A DNA stretch of 64,000 bases from an uncultured Oscillospiraceae bacterium (GCA_944385035.1 CALWVV010000009.1:1-64000); one strand, 5' to 3'; shown: positions 34,375 to 42,774, counted from the stretch's first letter. Notes: a model not told the origin generated them from the letters alone. Translations and numbers: made by a program.

Positions 34375-35592
34375 CTACAACTCTTCCCTTCTAACACACC
34401 CGTGTCCCATGAGAAAGAACAAGGGAATATTCCCCACGCTGATTGCTAAGCTAAGCCACACCAATACATCTGTCCCTAACCTGTCACATAAGAATCCGCC
34501 CAATAAATTGGCCGCAATAGTCCCTCCGACACTACTTGCTGTCAACCCCACAGAGATGGAAAAAATTCGAATATAAGGATAGGAAACACAGGTAAACCAC
34601 TCAGCACTACCTACGTAAAAGAGTGCAAAGCTAACCGATTGAAGCAGCTGCCCCAAATACAATGGCCACACCCCCGGCAGCAGCAGGATACACATCGGGC
34701 GTATTATTCCCGATACCAATGCCCCAGTCATACAGGCAATGTGGGAGAGCTTACCTCTTTTCTGGTAAACGGCCACTACAAGCAAGGCTAAACATTCTAC
34801 GACTGCACCCATACCGCACACCGCTCCGTAAGTTCCAGGCCCTCCCGATCTCTCTTCCACAATTAAAGAGAGGTAGCTGCCCACCGGGCGATGGCTAAAC
34901 CAATACACCGTACATACCAGTAAACAAATACAGTAAGAGTGTTCCCTGAGAGCAGTCTTGATGCAGCAGAGGGGAGACATACCTGGACCGCCTGTATCCC
35001 GTCTGCGGTTGCCCGGTTTTATGTCAGGCAGGTCAGACAAGAAGGGAATCATGGTCAAAAAGAAACCTGCTTGAAGCAAAAAATACCCGTCCCACCCATA
35101 CCGTTTCAAATATCCTCCCACCACAAGAGAAGACAGCGCAAAGCCGATGGAGCCCCCAGCCCTAATCCGGCTGTAAGTTAGTCCTGGATCAACTTCCCGG
35201 CTGCAATTGACCCAGGCATCCAACAGTTGACTAAATGGATAAGCTACACCGGCCGTAGCTACCAAAGCGGGGAAATACAACCAGGGCATATCTGCCGCCC
35301 AGGTACACAACAAACACAAAACCCCGATGATACCTACACACATCATTAAAAATCGGCGGGCAGATAGGAACGTATCTGTGATATATCCACCTATTGGTTC
35401 GGTTATCAGATTAGCAATTAACGTTAAACTGGTGATGAGACCACACAGTGTCACACTGTATCCCTTATTGGTTAAATACATGACCATATAGCTCGAAAAA
35501 ATACAATAACCACCGTAATAAAAGAAATAGACTGCAAAAAAGGAAGCAGAATATCTGCTTCTCTCACACCGACCAACACCACAGCCCCGCAT
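34375..35592 (-). CDS. MFS transporter (PPP/NHS-like)
   Basis: A 405-residue membrane protein with about 12 hydrophobic segments and the pattern of the MFS 'phenylpropionate/nucleoside symporter-like' group. SASFFAVYFFYYGGYCIFSSYMVMYL comes first, and the loop TEPIGGYITD lies between helices 2 and 3. LTYSRIRAGGSIGFALSS resembles the conserved YGKIRLWGSIGF motif. The start at 35592 follows GGAGGAAAGG and overlaps the end of the sialidase-like gene. It may import the free sugar or conjugate made available by the operon. Confidence 0.82.
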   Translation of the reverse strand: MRGCGVGRCERSRYSASFFAVYFFYYGGYCIFSSYMVMYLTNKGYSVTLCGLITSLTLIANLITEPIGGYITDTFLSARRFLMMCVGIIGVLCLLCTWAADMPWLYFPALVATAGVAYPFSQLLDAWVNCSREVDPGLTYSRIRAGGSIGFALSSLVVGGYLKRYGWDGYFLLQAGFFLTMIPFLSDLPDIKPGNRRRDTGGPGMSPLCCIKTALREHSYCICLLVCTVYWFSHRPVGSYLSLIVEERSGGPGTYGAVCGMGAVVECLALLVVAVYQKRGKLSHIACMTGALVSGIIRPMCILLLPGVWPLYLGQLLQSVSFALFYVGSAEWFTCVSYPYIRIFSISVGLTASSVGGTIAANLLGGFLCDRLGTDVLVWLSLAISVGNIPLFFLMGHGCVRREEL

Positions 35593-35605
35593 TACCTTTC
35601 CTCCG

Positions 35606-36679
35606 TTAATCCGATCCAAAGGATGACAACGGGATTCCAGCTACCGTCAAAGTTTTATTGTAAATACAGTTGCCATCAGACCAGCCTTGTTCATAAAAGC
35701 ATAGTATATGGCTCCCATCTTTTGTCTGCCCCAGATCACAGCCGCCTCCCTCTCTCTCTAAACAGATGCCTCGGGACCAAGTACTTCCCCCATCTGCGCT
35801 CAGACGCAAAGTTAGATTCTGCCGTGCATCCAGGCTCCAGCGTACTGACTCTCCCCGTCGCTGCCGTTCCAAGGCAGCCTCATCTCCCCAGGCGCAGTTA
35901 GCAAAAGCCAAACGCCCATCCTTTAAGGCTAACAGAGCCCCGGAACACACTGGGTCAGGCAGGTTTTGATCCAGCCAAGGTCGGCTCCACTTCTCAGGTC
36001 TGCCCTGACAAAATGCCCTGAGCCGTACACCAGGAATCTCATGGCGTAATGTGGCTAAAAGCATACCATCCTCTCTCTGCGCCACCGAAGCTTCCGTAGG
36101 ATCTCCTATCCCTTCGCCTGCTTGAACTATACTGCCGCACTTCCAGTTCTGACCCAGATCATCGCTGAACAAACAGGCAAAACAGGCGGGAAGGTGGGCG
36201 TTTTTCCCCCGGCTCAGCCACAATGGTATCACCAGCCTCCCTTCTCTCAAAAAGAGACCGTGTCCGGGAGATATGGCCCAGAGCGTCACTGGCCAGATTG
36301 AGCGAAAACCTTCTATAACCTGGGTAAGCTCCTTAGTCGGTCCAAAATGTTCTCCGTTGTCCCAACTTTCCCGCACAAACAGTCGGTGGTAATCCTGGCA
36401 CCAAAACAACCAAACTCGACCCTCTGGCCCTGCAATCATCAAGGGATTATGTATCAGCTCTGCCCCCTGTCGCTGAACCAAAATCTGCCGTTGTAAAAAG
36501 CTTCGCCCACCATCCAGGCTACGCCGTCCCAACAAAGTCCGGCAGTCTCCTTCCTCTCCGCGCCCCTCATAATAAATCAGTACCTCACCATTGGACACAG
36601 TCACCAATCCTGGGACTCGATAAGACTTAAAGCCACCTTCTCCGTTTTGCTCCACCAAAGCACTATAGTTCTCTTCCAT
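35606..36679 (-). CDS. Sialidase-like (BNR/Asp-box) cytoplasmic hydrolase
   Basis: A 357-residue six-bladed propeller-type protein of the BNR_2 sialidase superfamily. It has the Arg motif YRVPGLVTVSNGEVLIYYEGRG near residue 20, Asp boxes (SLDGGRSF, SDDLGQNW, SADGGSTW), and a Glu/Arg region EASVAQREDGMLLATLRHE near 190. No signal peptide, so it acts inside the cell, unlike secreted sialidases. It follows the mutarotase stop by 3 nt and is coupled to the MFS gene. A glycosidase working on an imported, perhaps acidic, glycoside is a fair guess. Intact paralogue of the broken gene at 10001-11064. Confidence 0.75.
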   Translation of the reverse strand: MEENYSALVEQNGEGGFKSYRVPGLVTVSNGEVLIYYEGRGEEGDCRTLLGRRSLDGGRSFLQRQILVQRQGAELIHNPLMIAGPEGRVWLFWCQDYHRLFVRESWDNGEHFGPTKELTQVIEGFRSIWPVTLWAISPGHGLFLREGRLVIPLWLSRGKNAHLPACFACLFSDDLGQNWKCGSIVQAGEGIGDPTEASVAQREDGMLLATLRHEIPGVRLRAFCQGRPEKWSRPWLDQNLPDPVCSGALLALKDGRLAFANCAWGDEAALERQRRGESVRWSLDARQNLTLRLSADGGSTWSRGICLEREGGGCDLGQTKDGSHILCFYEQGWSDGNCIYNKTLTVAGIPLSSFGSD

Positions 36680-36682
36680 CCT

Positions 36683-37129
36683 TTACTCCTCCTGTTTTTC
36701 TGAAAAACTAAGTGTAAACCGCTCCACATACTTCTCCATCCCTGAAGCAGAATATAGTACCATGCTACAGCAGCTCCCCATATCCCCTGTGCGTACAACC
36801 GCTTTGGCCCGAAGCATAATCTCTGTTAGTTCTCTCTGGTCTACTGTGCCGCCCGGCAAGGGGTTCAGCAGACTTTGAATGGCCTTTGCCATGCCTGGAT
36901 TGTATTCAGGCATCAAAGAAAACAGGTCATACCTCTCTGCCACCATATCATTGAGCACGGCCTTCATAACTTGCATCATCGTAGGTACTCCCCTCGTCAA
37001 AGAAAGATCGATAATTGAACATTTTGGTGGAATGGGCATGTTCCCATCACACAAGACGATTGCATCTCCATGCCGGGCCTCCACCATCGCCCGGCAAAGC
37101 TCTGCATTAATAACCGTTGTTTTTACCAT
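36683..37129 (-). CDS. RbsD/FucU-family sugar mutarotase
   Basis: A 148-residue protein of the RbsD/FucU fold, which interconverts sugar anomers (pyranose/furanose or alpha/beta). ARHGDAIVLCDGNMPIP holds the catalytic His and Asp near residue 20, and RTGDMGSCCSMVLYSA is the family C-terminal block. The start at 37129 follows GGAGGGATATCT. It leads the operon mutarotase - sialidase-like - MFS. A mutarotase beside a glycosidase suggests that a free reducing sugar is released in the cell. Confidence 0.82.
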   Translation of the reverse strand: MVKTTVINAELCRAMVEARHGDAIVLCDGNMPIPPKCSIIDLSLTRGVPTMMQVMKAVLNDMVAERYDLFSLMPEYNPGMAKAIQSLLNPLPGGTVDQRELTEIMLRAKAVVRTGDMGSCCSMVLYSASGMEKYVERFTLSFSEKQEE

Positions 37130-37152
37130 AGATATCCCTCCATTTTTATTAT

Positions 37153-37180
37153 ATTATATAACATCATATCCTTTTGTAAA
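37153..37180 (-). promoter_or_regulatory. Promoter and operator of the mutarotase operon
   Basis: On the minus strand TTTACA (37175-37180) and TATAAT (37153-37158) are 16 bp apart. ATATAACATCATAT (37156-37169, plus-strand reading) matches the island operator at 13 of 14 positions and fills the spacer, so binding would exclude polymerase. Confidence 0.65.
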
Positions 37181-37306
37181 ATTATATTGGTTGACATTTT
37201 AAATGTCAAGATTCAGCATCTCATTTATAGGTGTATAAATGCTCCCATCTTTCATCTTTTAGAGCCCGAAACTTCTATTCAAATACAGATAAGGTAGAAT
37301 AAGGGA

Positions 37307-38278
37307 CCTGTTGACAAAAGTCCCAAATACACCATTCCTATGGTATAATTAAAATAAGGGAGGGATGGAGCATGATGGGACGGCAGAGCGGTCAGATGAG
37401 TATGGTAATTCTGGATATAGCAGAATTGATCCCAAATGATCACTTACTTCGGAAAATCGATCAGCTGGTTTCATTTGACTTTATTTACGATCTTGTGGTA
37501 CCGTATTACCCTGCAAATGGCCGCCCATCTGTTGACCCTGTCAGTATGTTCAAAATGTTGCTGGTAGGATACCTTTACGGAATCAAGTCAGAACGCCGAC
37601 TTGTCCAGGAAATTCAGCTAAATATTGCTTATCGTTGGTTTTGTGGCTTTGAGCTTGGAGAAAAGATACCGGATCATTCTACATTCAGCAAAACAAGAGT
37701 ACGCAAGTGGAATGAGAGTAGCTTGTTCCAACAGATCTTTCTGAAAATTGTCCGGTGCTGCATGGAACAGAAATTGATAGACGGCAAAGAGATGGCCTGC
37801 GATGGCAGCTATATCCCCGCTGAAGTTTCAAGGAACAGCTGGATCGATATAGAAGTTGAAGTCGAGCAGAGTATGCAGAGCTATCTTGACGATCTGGACC
37901 AAGAACTTGCATCACAGCCGGGATTTAAGAAACCGCCGAGCCATACAGTTACTAAAAAGGTTACAACAAGCACAACAGATCCTGAGTGCGGTTATATCCA
38001 CCACGGGAGCAAACGAGGTGTGGGATACCTCATGGAAGCGACCGTAGATTGTAAGCATGGGATTGTTACAGGAGTAGACGTATTCCCGGCAAATGAAAAA
38101 GAAAGCCTCTTGGTTTTGCGGCATCTGGAACGGCAGCAAGAACAGTTGGGCCTTTCTATGGAGAAAGTTGCTTTGGACAGAGGGTATGACACTGGTGCCG
38201 TTCACAGAGGTTTGGAATTATTGGGAAATTACGGGTCAATCCCAAATTCCGTGTAAACACCATTTGAGGTGCGAATAG
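37307..38278 (+). mobile_element. 5' half of an IS1182-type insertion sequence
   Basis: It begins with the putative terminal repeat CCTGTTGACAAAAGTCCC (37307-37324), which resembles the end of the fragment at 2312. It continues through the N-terminal two thirds of a transposase gene and stops being recognisable near 38260. The promoter-like TATAAT at about 37343 precedes the gene. The missing end is of the type found inverted at 2312-2800. Confidence 0.65.
37372..38256 (+). pseudogene. IS1182-family transposase, N-terminal remnant
   Basis: 294 codons from ATG after GGGAGGGATGGAGC. Typical IS1182 sequence: ELIPNDHLLRKIDQLVSFDFI, FKMLLVGYLYGIKSERRLVQEI, DHSTFSKTRVRKW, and the catalytic region KEMACDGSYIPA with VALDRGYDTGAVHRGLELLG. 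Immediately after LELLG the frame breaks and ends; family members continue for about another 150-200 residues. The C-terminal block it lacks is what is found at 2337-2800. Confidence 0.85.
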
Positions 38279-38408
38279 AGCAAAATTTATTCAGGGCGGT
38301 AGCCGAGAAAATCCGGCTGCCGGCTTTTCAACAACATAATGCCGGTGGGGGTGGATGTCAAGGGCGGCGGAGTCGTTCATCTGCCCTTGGTATCCGGCCC
38401 CGGCGGTG
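38279..38408. other. Unassigned stretch between the two transposase genes
   Basis: 130 bases with a GC-rich repeat-like portion, probably the 3' flank of the IS256-type element. I could not define a terminal inverted repeat by eye. Confidence 0.3.
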
Positions 38409-39647
38409 TTACTCGGGCATACGCTCGGCAAAGTAGATAGCCATCTGTGCATGGATCAGGCTCCAGTCCTGCCGCCGTCCAGTCCACTTTTTCGTAATAT
38501 CCATCATAGCCAGATACAGCATTTTCAGCAGGCTGTCATCGGTGGGAAAGACGGACTTGGACTTGGTCACCTTGCGCAGCTGGCGGTTGAAACCCTCAAT
38601 GGCGTTGGTGGTGTAGATCAGCCTGCGCACTTCCTGGGGGTACTTGAAATAGGTGCTGAGATTGGCCCAGTTGGACCGCCAGGATTGGGAGATTTTCGGG
38701 TATTTCTTGTCCCAGCGCGCCCCAATGGCGTCCAGAGCATCCAGGGCTGCCTGCTCATCCACGGCGGCATAGACCGCCTTCAGATCGGTCATAAGGGCTT
38801 TCAGGTCCTTGTAGGACACATACTTGCTGGAATTGCGCAGCTGGTGGATGATACAGTTCTGGATCTCGGTCTGGGGGAAGGTAGCATGAATCGCCGCGTC
38901 AAACCCCGCCAGATTGTCGGTGCAGGCAATGAAAATATCCTCTACACCCCGGTTTTTCAAGCCATTGAGAACAGTTGCCCAGAACTTGGCGCTCTCATTT
39001 TCACCAACCCACATCCCCAGGACATCTTTCCGGCCATCCAGATTGACTCCAATGGCAATGTACACTGCTTTCTTCACAATCTGTCCTTCGCTGCGGACAT
39101 GGTAGTGGATGGCATCCAGAAATACCACAGCGTAGATGGACTCCAGTGGCCGCTGCTGCCACTCTTTAGCGATGGGCAGGATCTTGTCGGTGATCCGGCT
39201 GATGGTACTGTCTGAAACAGAAATGCCGTAGATGTCCTGGATGTGGGTCTCAATGTCACCTGTGGTCATGCCCTTGGCGTACATGGACAGAATCTTCTCC
39301 TCAATGTCCTGACTGATGCTGGTTTGGTTCTTTTTCAGTACCTGAGGCTCAAATTCCCCCTTCCGGTCCCGGGGAACCGACACATCTACTTCGCCAAAGC
39401 TGGTACGCAACGTTTTGCTGCTGTGGCCGTTACGGCTGTTGTCTGTGTCCTTGTTCTTGTAGTCGTATTTGCTGTAGCCCAGCTCATCATCCAGTTCTGC
39501 TTCCAGTCCATTCTCCATAAACTCGGCAATGGTTTCCTTGAACAGATTCTGAATGTCATCCATACTGCCGATGTTTGCCATCTGCAGCAACTCGCGAATC
39601 TTCTCTCGTCGGGCATTTTCTTCCGGGGTACGATTCTTTCTGGTCAT
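38409..39647 (-). CDS. IS256-family (Mutator-type) transposase
   Basis: A full-length 412-residue transposase. The DDE triad is suggested by VFLDAIHYHVR, ACTDNLAGFDAAI and the C-terminal TTNAIEGFNRQLRK. The N-terminus MTRKNRTPEENARREKIREL matches the usual start of this subgroup. The ATG overlaps the stop of a truncated integrase gene (ATGA at 39647-39644), leaving no room for the terminal repeat normally found upstream. The element therefore seems fused to the integrase by deletion or recombination and may no longer move on its own. Confidence 0.9.
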   Translation of the reverse strand: MTRKNRTPEENARREKIRELLQMANIGSMDDIQNLFKETIAEFMENGLEAELDDELGYSKYDYKNKDTDNSRNGHSSKTLRTSFGEVDVSVPRDRKGEFEPQVLKKNQTSISQDIEEKILSMYAKGMTTGDIETHIQDIYGISVSDSTISRITDKILPIAKEWQQRPLESIYAVVFLDAIHYHVRSEGQIVKKAVYIAIGVNLDGRKDVLGMWVGENESAKFWATVLNGLKNRGVEDIFIACTDNLAGFDAAIHATFPQTEIQNCIIHQLRNSSKYVSYKDLKALMTDLKAVYAAVDEQAALDALDAIGARWDKKYPKISQSWRSNWANLSTYFKYPQEVRRLIYTTNAIEGFNRQLRKVTKSKSVFPTDDSLLKMLYLAMMDITKKWTGRRQDWSLIHAQMAIYFAERMPE

Positions 39648-40063
39648 ATACCGGTGGCTCCAATGGTCTCCACCAGAAGTTCCAGCCGTTCCCGTCCCAA
39701 TTTGTGGGCCGTGTTCAGAAGCCGCTGGTAGTCATCCTTTGTCAGTTCACGGTCAGCATCCCGAAACAGGCGGCGCTGGATTTTCAGAAACTTCACCCGG
39801 CACTCCCGCAGGTCGAGAAACTCCAGCAGACTGTTTAGGGCAGAGAGCATGGCATTGACTGTGGTCGGGGCGTAGTCCTGGGATACAAGGTGACTTTTCC
39901 ATTCCGAGGTCAGTTCCTTGCTGATGTCACGACCATCAAGCCAGCAGGCAAACGCCCGGATATCCCGCAGATATTTTTCCGTGGTTGCGCCGCTCTTTTC
40001 CTCCATCTGAAGATGATGGGCGTATGCTCGGATTTGTTGTTGTGTCAATTGACGTTTCTTCAT
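39644..40063 (-). pseudogene. Tyrosine integrase truncated after the core-binding domain
   Basis: 139 residues: the N-terminal SAM-like core-binding domain (LTQQQIRAYAHHLQ...TTVNAMLSALNSLLEFLDL) and the first helices of the catalytic domain (LTKDDYQRLLNTAHKLGRERLELLVE). It stops at GATGI, exactly where the first catalytic Arg (ATGIRVSEL) should follow. All catalytic residues are missing. The stop is formed with the start codon of the IS256-type transposase. It is related to the degenerate integrase-like gene at 7195-8022. Confidence 0.85.
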
Positions 40064-40115
40064 AAAAATCCTCCCATTGGAATGATATTGCTATTGTACA
40101 GGAAATACGTAGACA

Positions 40116-40153
40116 ACAAAGCCCACAGCGGCAGATACCGCTGTGGGCTTTGT
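40116..40153. terminator. Bidirectional hairpin terminator
   Basis: ACAAAGCCCACAGCGG and its complement CCGCTGTGGGCTTTGT form a 16-bp stem with a 6-nt loop, between the small zinc-ribbon gene and the truncated integrase. Confidence 0.7.
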
Positions 40154-40241
40154 ATGCTGTATGGAGGCTTTGCCGCTGGCACAGGAGGGATATACACTTT
40201 AAACTTTTCTTCATGACATTCCATTCTCCTGCGCTGTAAGG

Positions 40242-40445
40242 TTATCTTCTTGCCTGTGGGAACCGGTGAGGTTCTGCCACACACTGGTACAGCACTGCTC
40301 CGCAGCGGCGGCAAATCAGGTATTTTAAGCGATTTCCCAGCAGTCCGTGATACTTGAACGTGACCAGGGCTTCGCCGTGTTGCCAGCCTTCCCCAATGTC
40401 TTGCGAGCCGCAGTACTGGCATCTGGTAATGTGAACTTGTGTCAT
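40242..40445 (-). CDS. Small zinc-ribbon protein
   Basis: 67 residues with two CxxC pairs (CQYCGSQDIG near residue 9 and CRRCGAVLYQC near 45), a typical zinc-ribbon arrangement. The start at 40445 follows GGGGAGGAACACT. Such genes are frequent on mobile elements of gut Clostridia; function unknown. Confidence 0.65.
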   Translation of the reverse strand: MTQVHITRCQYCGSQDIGEGWQHGEALVTFKYHGLLGNRLKYLICRRCGAVLYQCVAEPHRFPQARR

Positions 40446-40599
40446 AGTGTTCCTCCCCTCTCTATTTTGTTGGCTGCAAACACACAATACCGAGAGAGGA
40501 TTCAGAAGTCCAGAGAATGTTGCTGCTCAAAATGGAGAAGATCAGAGATGATGAAATTGCAATACGCCCAAAAGCATTGTACGCCTGACCGCATAAAAA

Positions 40600-40890
40600 T
40601 CAGGCATCTCTCTCCGCTTCTTCCGCTGGAAAGGGATGCCTGTCCGTCTCAAAGTGATTCAATTCGTATGCCAGTTCCCATGCCAATTTAAACCCGCAGT
40701 AGAAACTGTCCATGGAGCGTCCTTCCGCAATCAGGCCCTGGTTATCCATGATCCGCAGCACCAGTTTTCTCTCTGGCTTTTCCAATCGCTCGATGAGCTG
40801 CTTGTGACAATCTTCAATTTCTTGCTCAGTCTCTGTCATGGGAAGTGGCGTGTAAAATCTGTTGTAGAGCTGTTTCAAAGTGTCGTTCAT
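40600..40890 (-). CDS. Small helical protein (DUF6809-like)
   Basis: A protein of about 96 residues, MNDTLKQLYNRFYTPLPMTE..., predicted helical, ending SFYCGFKLAWELAYELNHF and an acidic tail. It resembles the DUF6809 family of mobile-element proteins; I am not certain of the family. The start at 40890 follows GGGGGCAGGACAT. Function unknown. Confidence 0.6.
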   Translation of the reverse strand: MNDTLKQLYNRFYTPLPMTETEQEIEDCHKQLIERLEKPERKLVLRIMDNQGLIAEGRSMDSFYCGFKLAWELAYELNHFETDRHPFPAEEAERDA

Positions 40891-40999
40891 ATGTCCTGCC
40901 CCCTTTATAGCAAGACACCATACCACAGGTCACCTGAAAAAGCCACCAAAATATTTGAATGGTTTCTAATCGTTTGGTCGCTTTGAAACATTGACATAA

Positions 41000-41040
41000 A
41001 AAATAGCCGCAAGCCACTTTTCGTGACTTGCGGCTATTTT
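41000..41040. terminator. Hairpin terminator at the edge of the accessory region
   Basis: AAAATAGCCGCAAG and CTTGCGGCTATTTT form a 14-bp stem with flanking A- and T-runs. From here rightwards all genes are core-type. Confidence 0.75.
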
Positions 41041-41148
41041 CCCATTTTCGTCTGGGGTGACACCCCAGAGCATCTCTCAATCGGTCATTCTTGGTTTCGT
41101 GTCAAGATGTCCCTATGAGGAGTAGCCCTTTGCCCATCCTTTTTTTGA

Positions 41149-42675
41149 TTATCGCAAATAGTTCAGGGGGTTTACCGCGGTGCCCCGCACCCGGACCTCA
41201 AAGTGGCAGTGCACGCCGGTGCTGTTGCCGGTGCTGCCTGCTTTGGCAATGGCCTGGCCCTGATAGACCTTGTCACCGGCCGAGACCAGCAGGGAGGAAT
41301 TGTGGGCGTAATAGGTCTGGACCCCGTTGTCGTGGGTGATGATGACCAGGTAGCCGTAAGAGCCCTTCCAGCCGGCAAAGGTAACGGTGCCGCCGTCGGC
41401 GGCCTTGATCTTCTCTCCATAGGTGGCGTGGATGTCCAGGCCGGAGTGGTAATCGTAGTAGCCATAAAGATAGCGGCCGCCAAAGTAGGAGTTGATGCGG
41501 CGGCTGGAGGTGGGCCAGCTGTAGGTGCCGGTAGAGGCCGTCTTGGGCTTTTCCTTGGTACCCACGGCCTTGACGGTGGTGGTGGGCTCCCGCAGGGTGG
41601 TGGAGCTGATGATGGTCCGTTCCTGCTCGTAGCCGTTCACATAGACCACATCGGCTTCGATCTGGGCTTCGCCCTCCTCCCCCTGGGTAATGATCTTGCT
41701 GTCGCCCTTATACATGGAGCTGTCCTCCACGGTTTCCACCGGGCATTCAATGGCCTGGGTGTAAACCTCGTGGTCCAGGGTCTGGACCGAGAGGGTGGGG
41801 ATTTGTTCCTTTACGTTCAGCACGTCCCCGATCATCAGGCGGTTGATGTCGATGCCGGGGTTCAGGGCCTTTAGATCGCTGACGGACATGTCGTTGGCAT
41901 AGGCGATGGCGTTGAAGGTATCGCCCTTTTCCACCGTATAGGTGGTTTCGCCGGTGGAGTTGGCCTCCAGGGCCTGGCGCATCTCGTCGGTGGTCATCAG
42001 GTCCTCCACAGCATAGACGTTACGCACCTGCAGGTTTTCTACAAACTCCGTTTTTACGGTATTTTCTGTGGTGTACTGGTCCTTCAGATCATCCAGCATG
42101 TTGGACAGGGAGTTTTCATCCTTCACCGCGCCGATGGCGCGGCCGTCCACCACCACTTCATAGGCCCGCAGTTCATCGCTTACCTCGTTGAGCTGTTCAT
42201 AGAAATAATTGCGGATGGTCTGCTCGTCGTTGAGATCGCTTTTTAAGGTAAGGCCAAATTCATAATCCACCTGGGCTTCCACCTGGTAATCATAGCCCAG
42301 CAGCTGGGAGCCCTGGTTTTCCACGGTGGCGATGGCGTGGTCCACAATGCTCTGATCGGCCACCACGCCCACCTGCTCCCCATCCACCACCACGGCATAG
42401 CTGGTGGAATAGAGGGTGGTCAGGGTAAGGGCAGAGCCTAAGGCAGCCGAGACCAAAATAAATGTAATGGGGCCTACGGCCCGGTTGCCCGCCGCCGCCC
42501 CGTGAAAGAGGTGGGTCCAGCGGCGAATGTGGATGCGGGACCACTCCCGGCCTACCTTGTAGTAGAGCATAAGCTTTTTCTTCCGGGGGGACTGGTCAAT
42601 TCGCTCCCAAAGGGAGGTAAATGTTTCATTTAGTTTGGCGGCAAGTTCCTGAAGCCGCGCCTGAAGCTGTTCCAT
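41149..42675 (-). CDS. Membrane-anchored M23 endopeptidase with LysM and G5 domains
   Basis: 508 residues. A short cytoplasmic part is followed by one membrane helix (PITFILVSAALGSALTLTTL, about 69-88), then an extracellular region of helices. A LysM domain follows (about 243-290; YTVEKGDTFNAIAYANDMS), then a G5-like domain (about 300-365) and a C-terminal M23 (LytM) peptidase domain (about 390-508). The zinc site is visible as HSGLDIH (His/Asp) and HCHFEVR (HxH). It would cut peptidoglycan cross-bridges at the outer membrane face during growth or sporulation. A good promoter lies upstream at 42746-42774. Confidence 0.9.
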   Translation of the reverse strand: MEQLQARLQELAAKLNETFTSLWERIDQSPRKKKLMLYYKVGREWSRIHIRRWTHLFHGAAAGNRAVGPITFILVSAALGSALTLTTLYSTSYAVVVDGEQVGVVADQSIVDHAIATVENQGSQLLGYDYQVEAQVDYEFGLTLKSDLNDEQTIRNYFYEQLNEVSDELRAYEVVVDGRAIGAVKDENSLSNMLDDLKDQYTTENTVKTEFVENLQVRNVYAVEDLMTTDEMRQALEANSTGETTYTVEKGDTFNAIAYANDMSVSDLKALNPGIDINRLMIGDVLNVKEQIPTLSVQTLDHEVYTQAIECPVETVEDSSMYKGDSKIITQGEEGEAQIEADVVYVNGYEQERTIISSTTLREPTTTVKAVGTKEKPKTASTGTYSWPTSSRRINSYFGGRYLYGYYDYHSGLDIHATYGEKIKAADGGTVTFAGWKGSYGYLVIITHDNGVQTYYAHNSSLLVSAGDKVYQGQAIAKAGSTGNSTGVHCHFEVRVRGTAVNPLNYLR

Positions 42676-42745
42676 CTGGGGTTACCTCGCTTCTGTCAAA
42701 GAAAAAATGACAAAGTTGCAATAAGAGTTACAAAACGGTAACAAT

Positions 42746-42774
42746 ACTATACACAAATTTATTTTTGCCGTCAA
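42746..42774 (-). promoter_or_regulatory. Promoter of the M23 peptidase gene
   Basis: On the minus strand TTGACG (42769-42774), a 17-bp spacer and TATAGT (42746-42751), about 70 nt before the start codon. Confidence 0.65.

Noticed and set aside
2312-38278. The island as a composite transposon with two complete flanking IS copies
   Set aside because: Neither flank is complete; the two flanks are complementary halves, not two copies.
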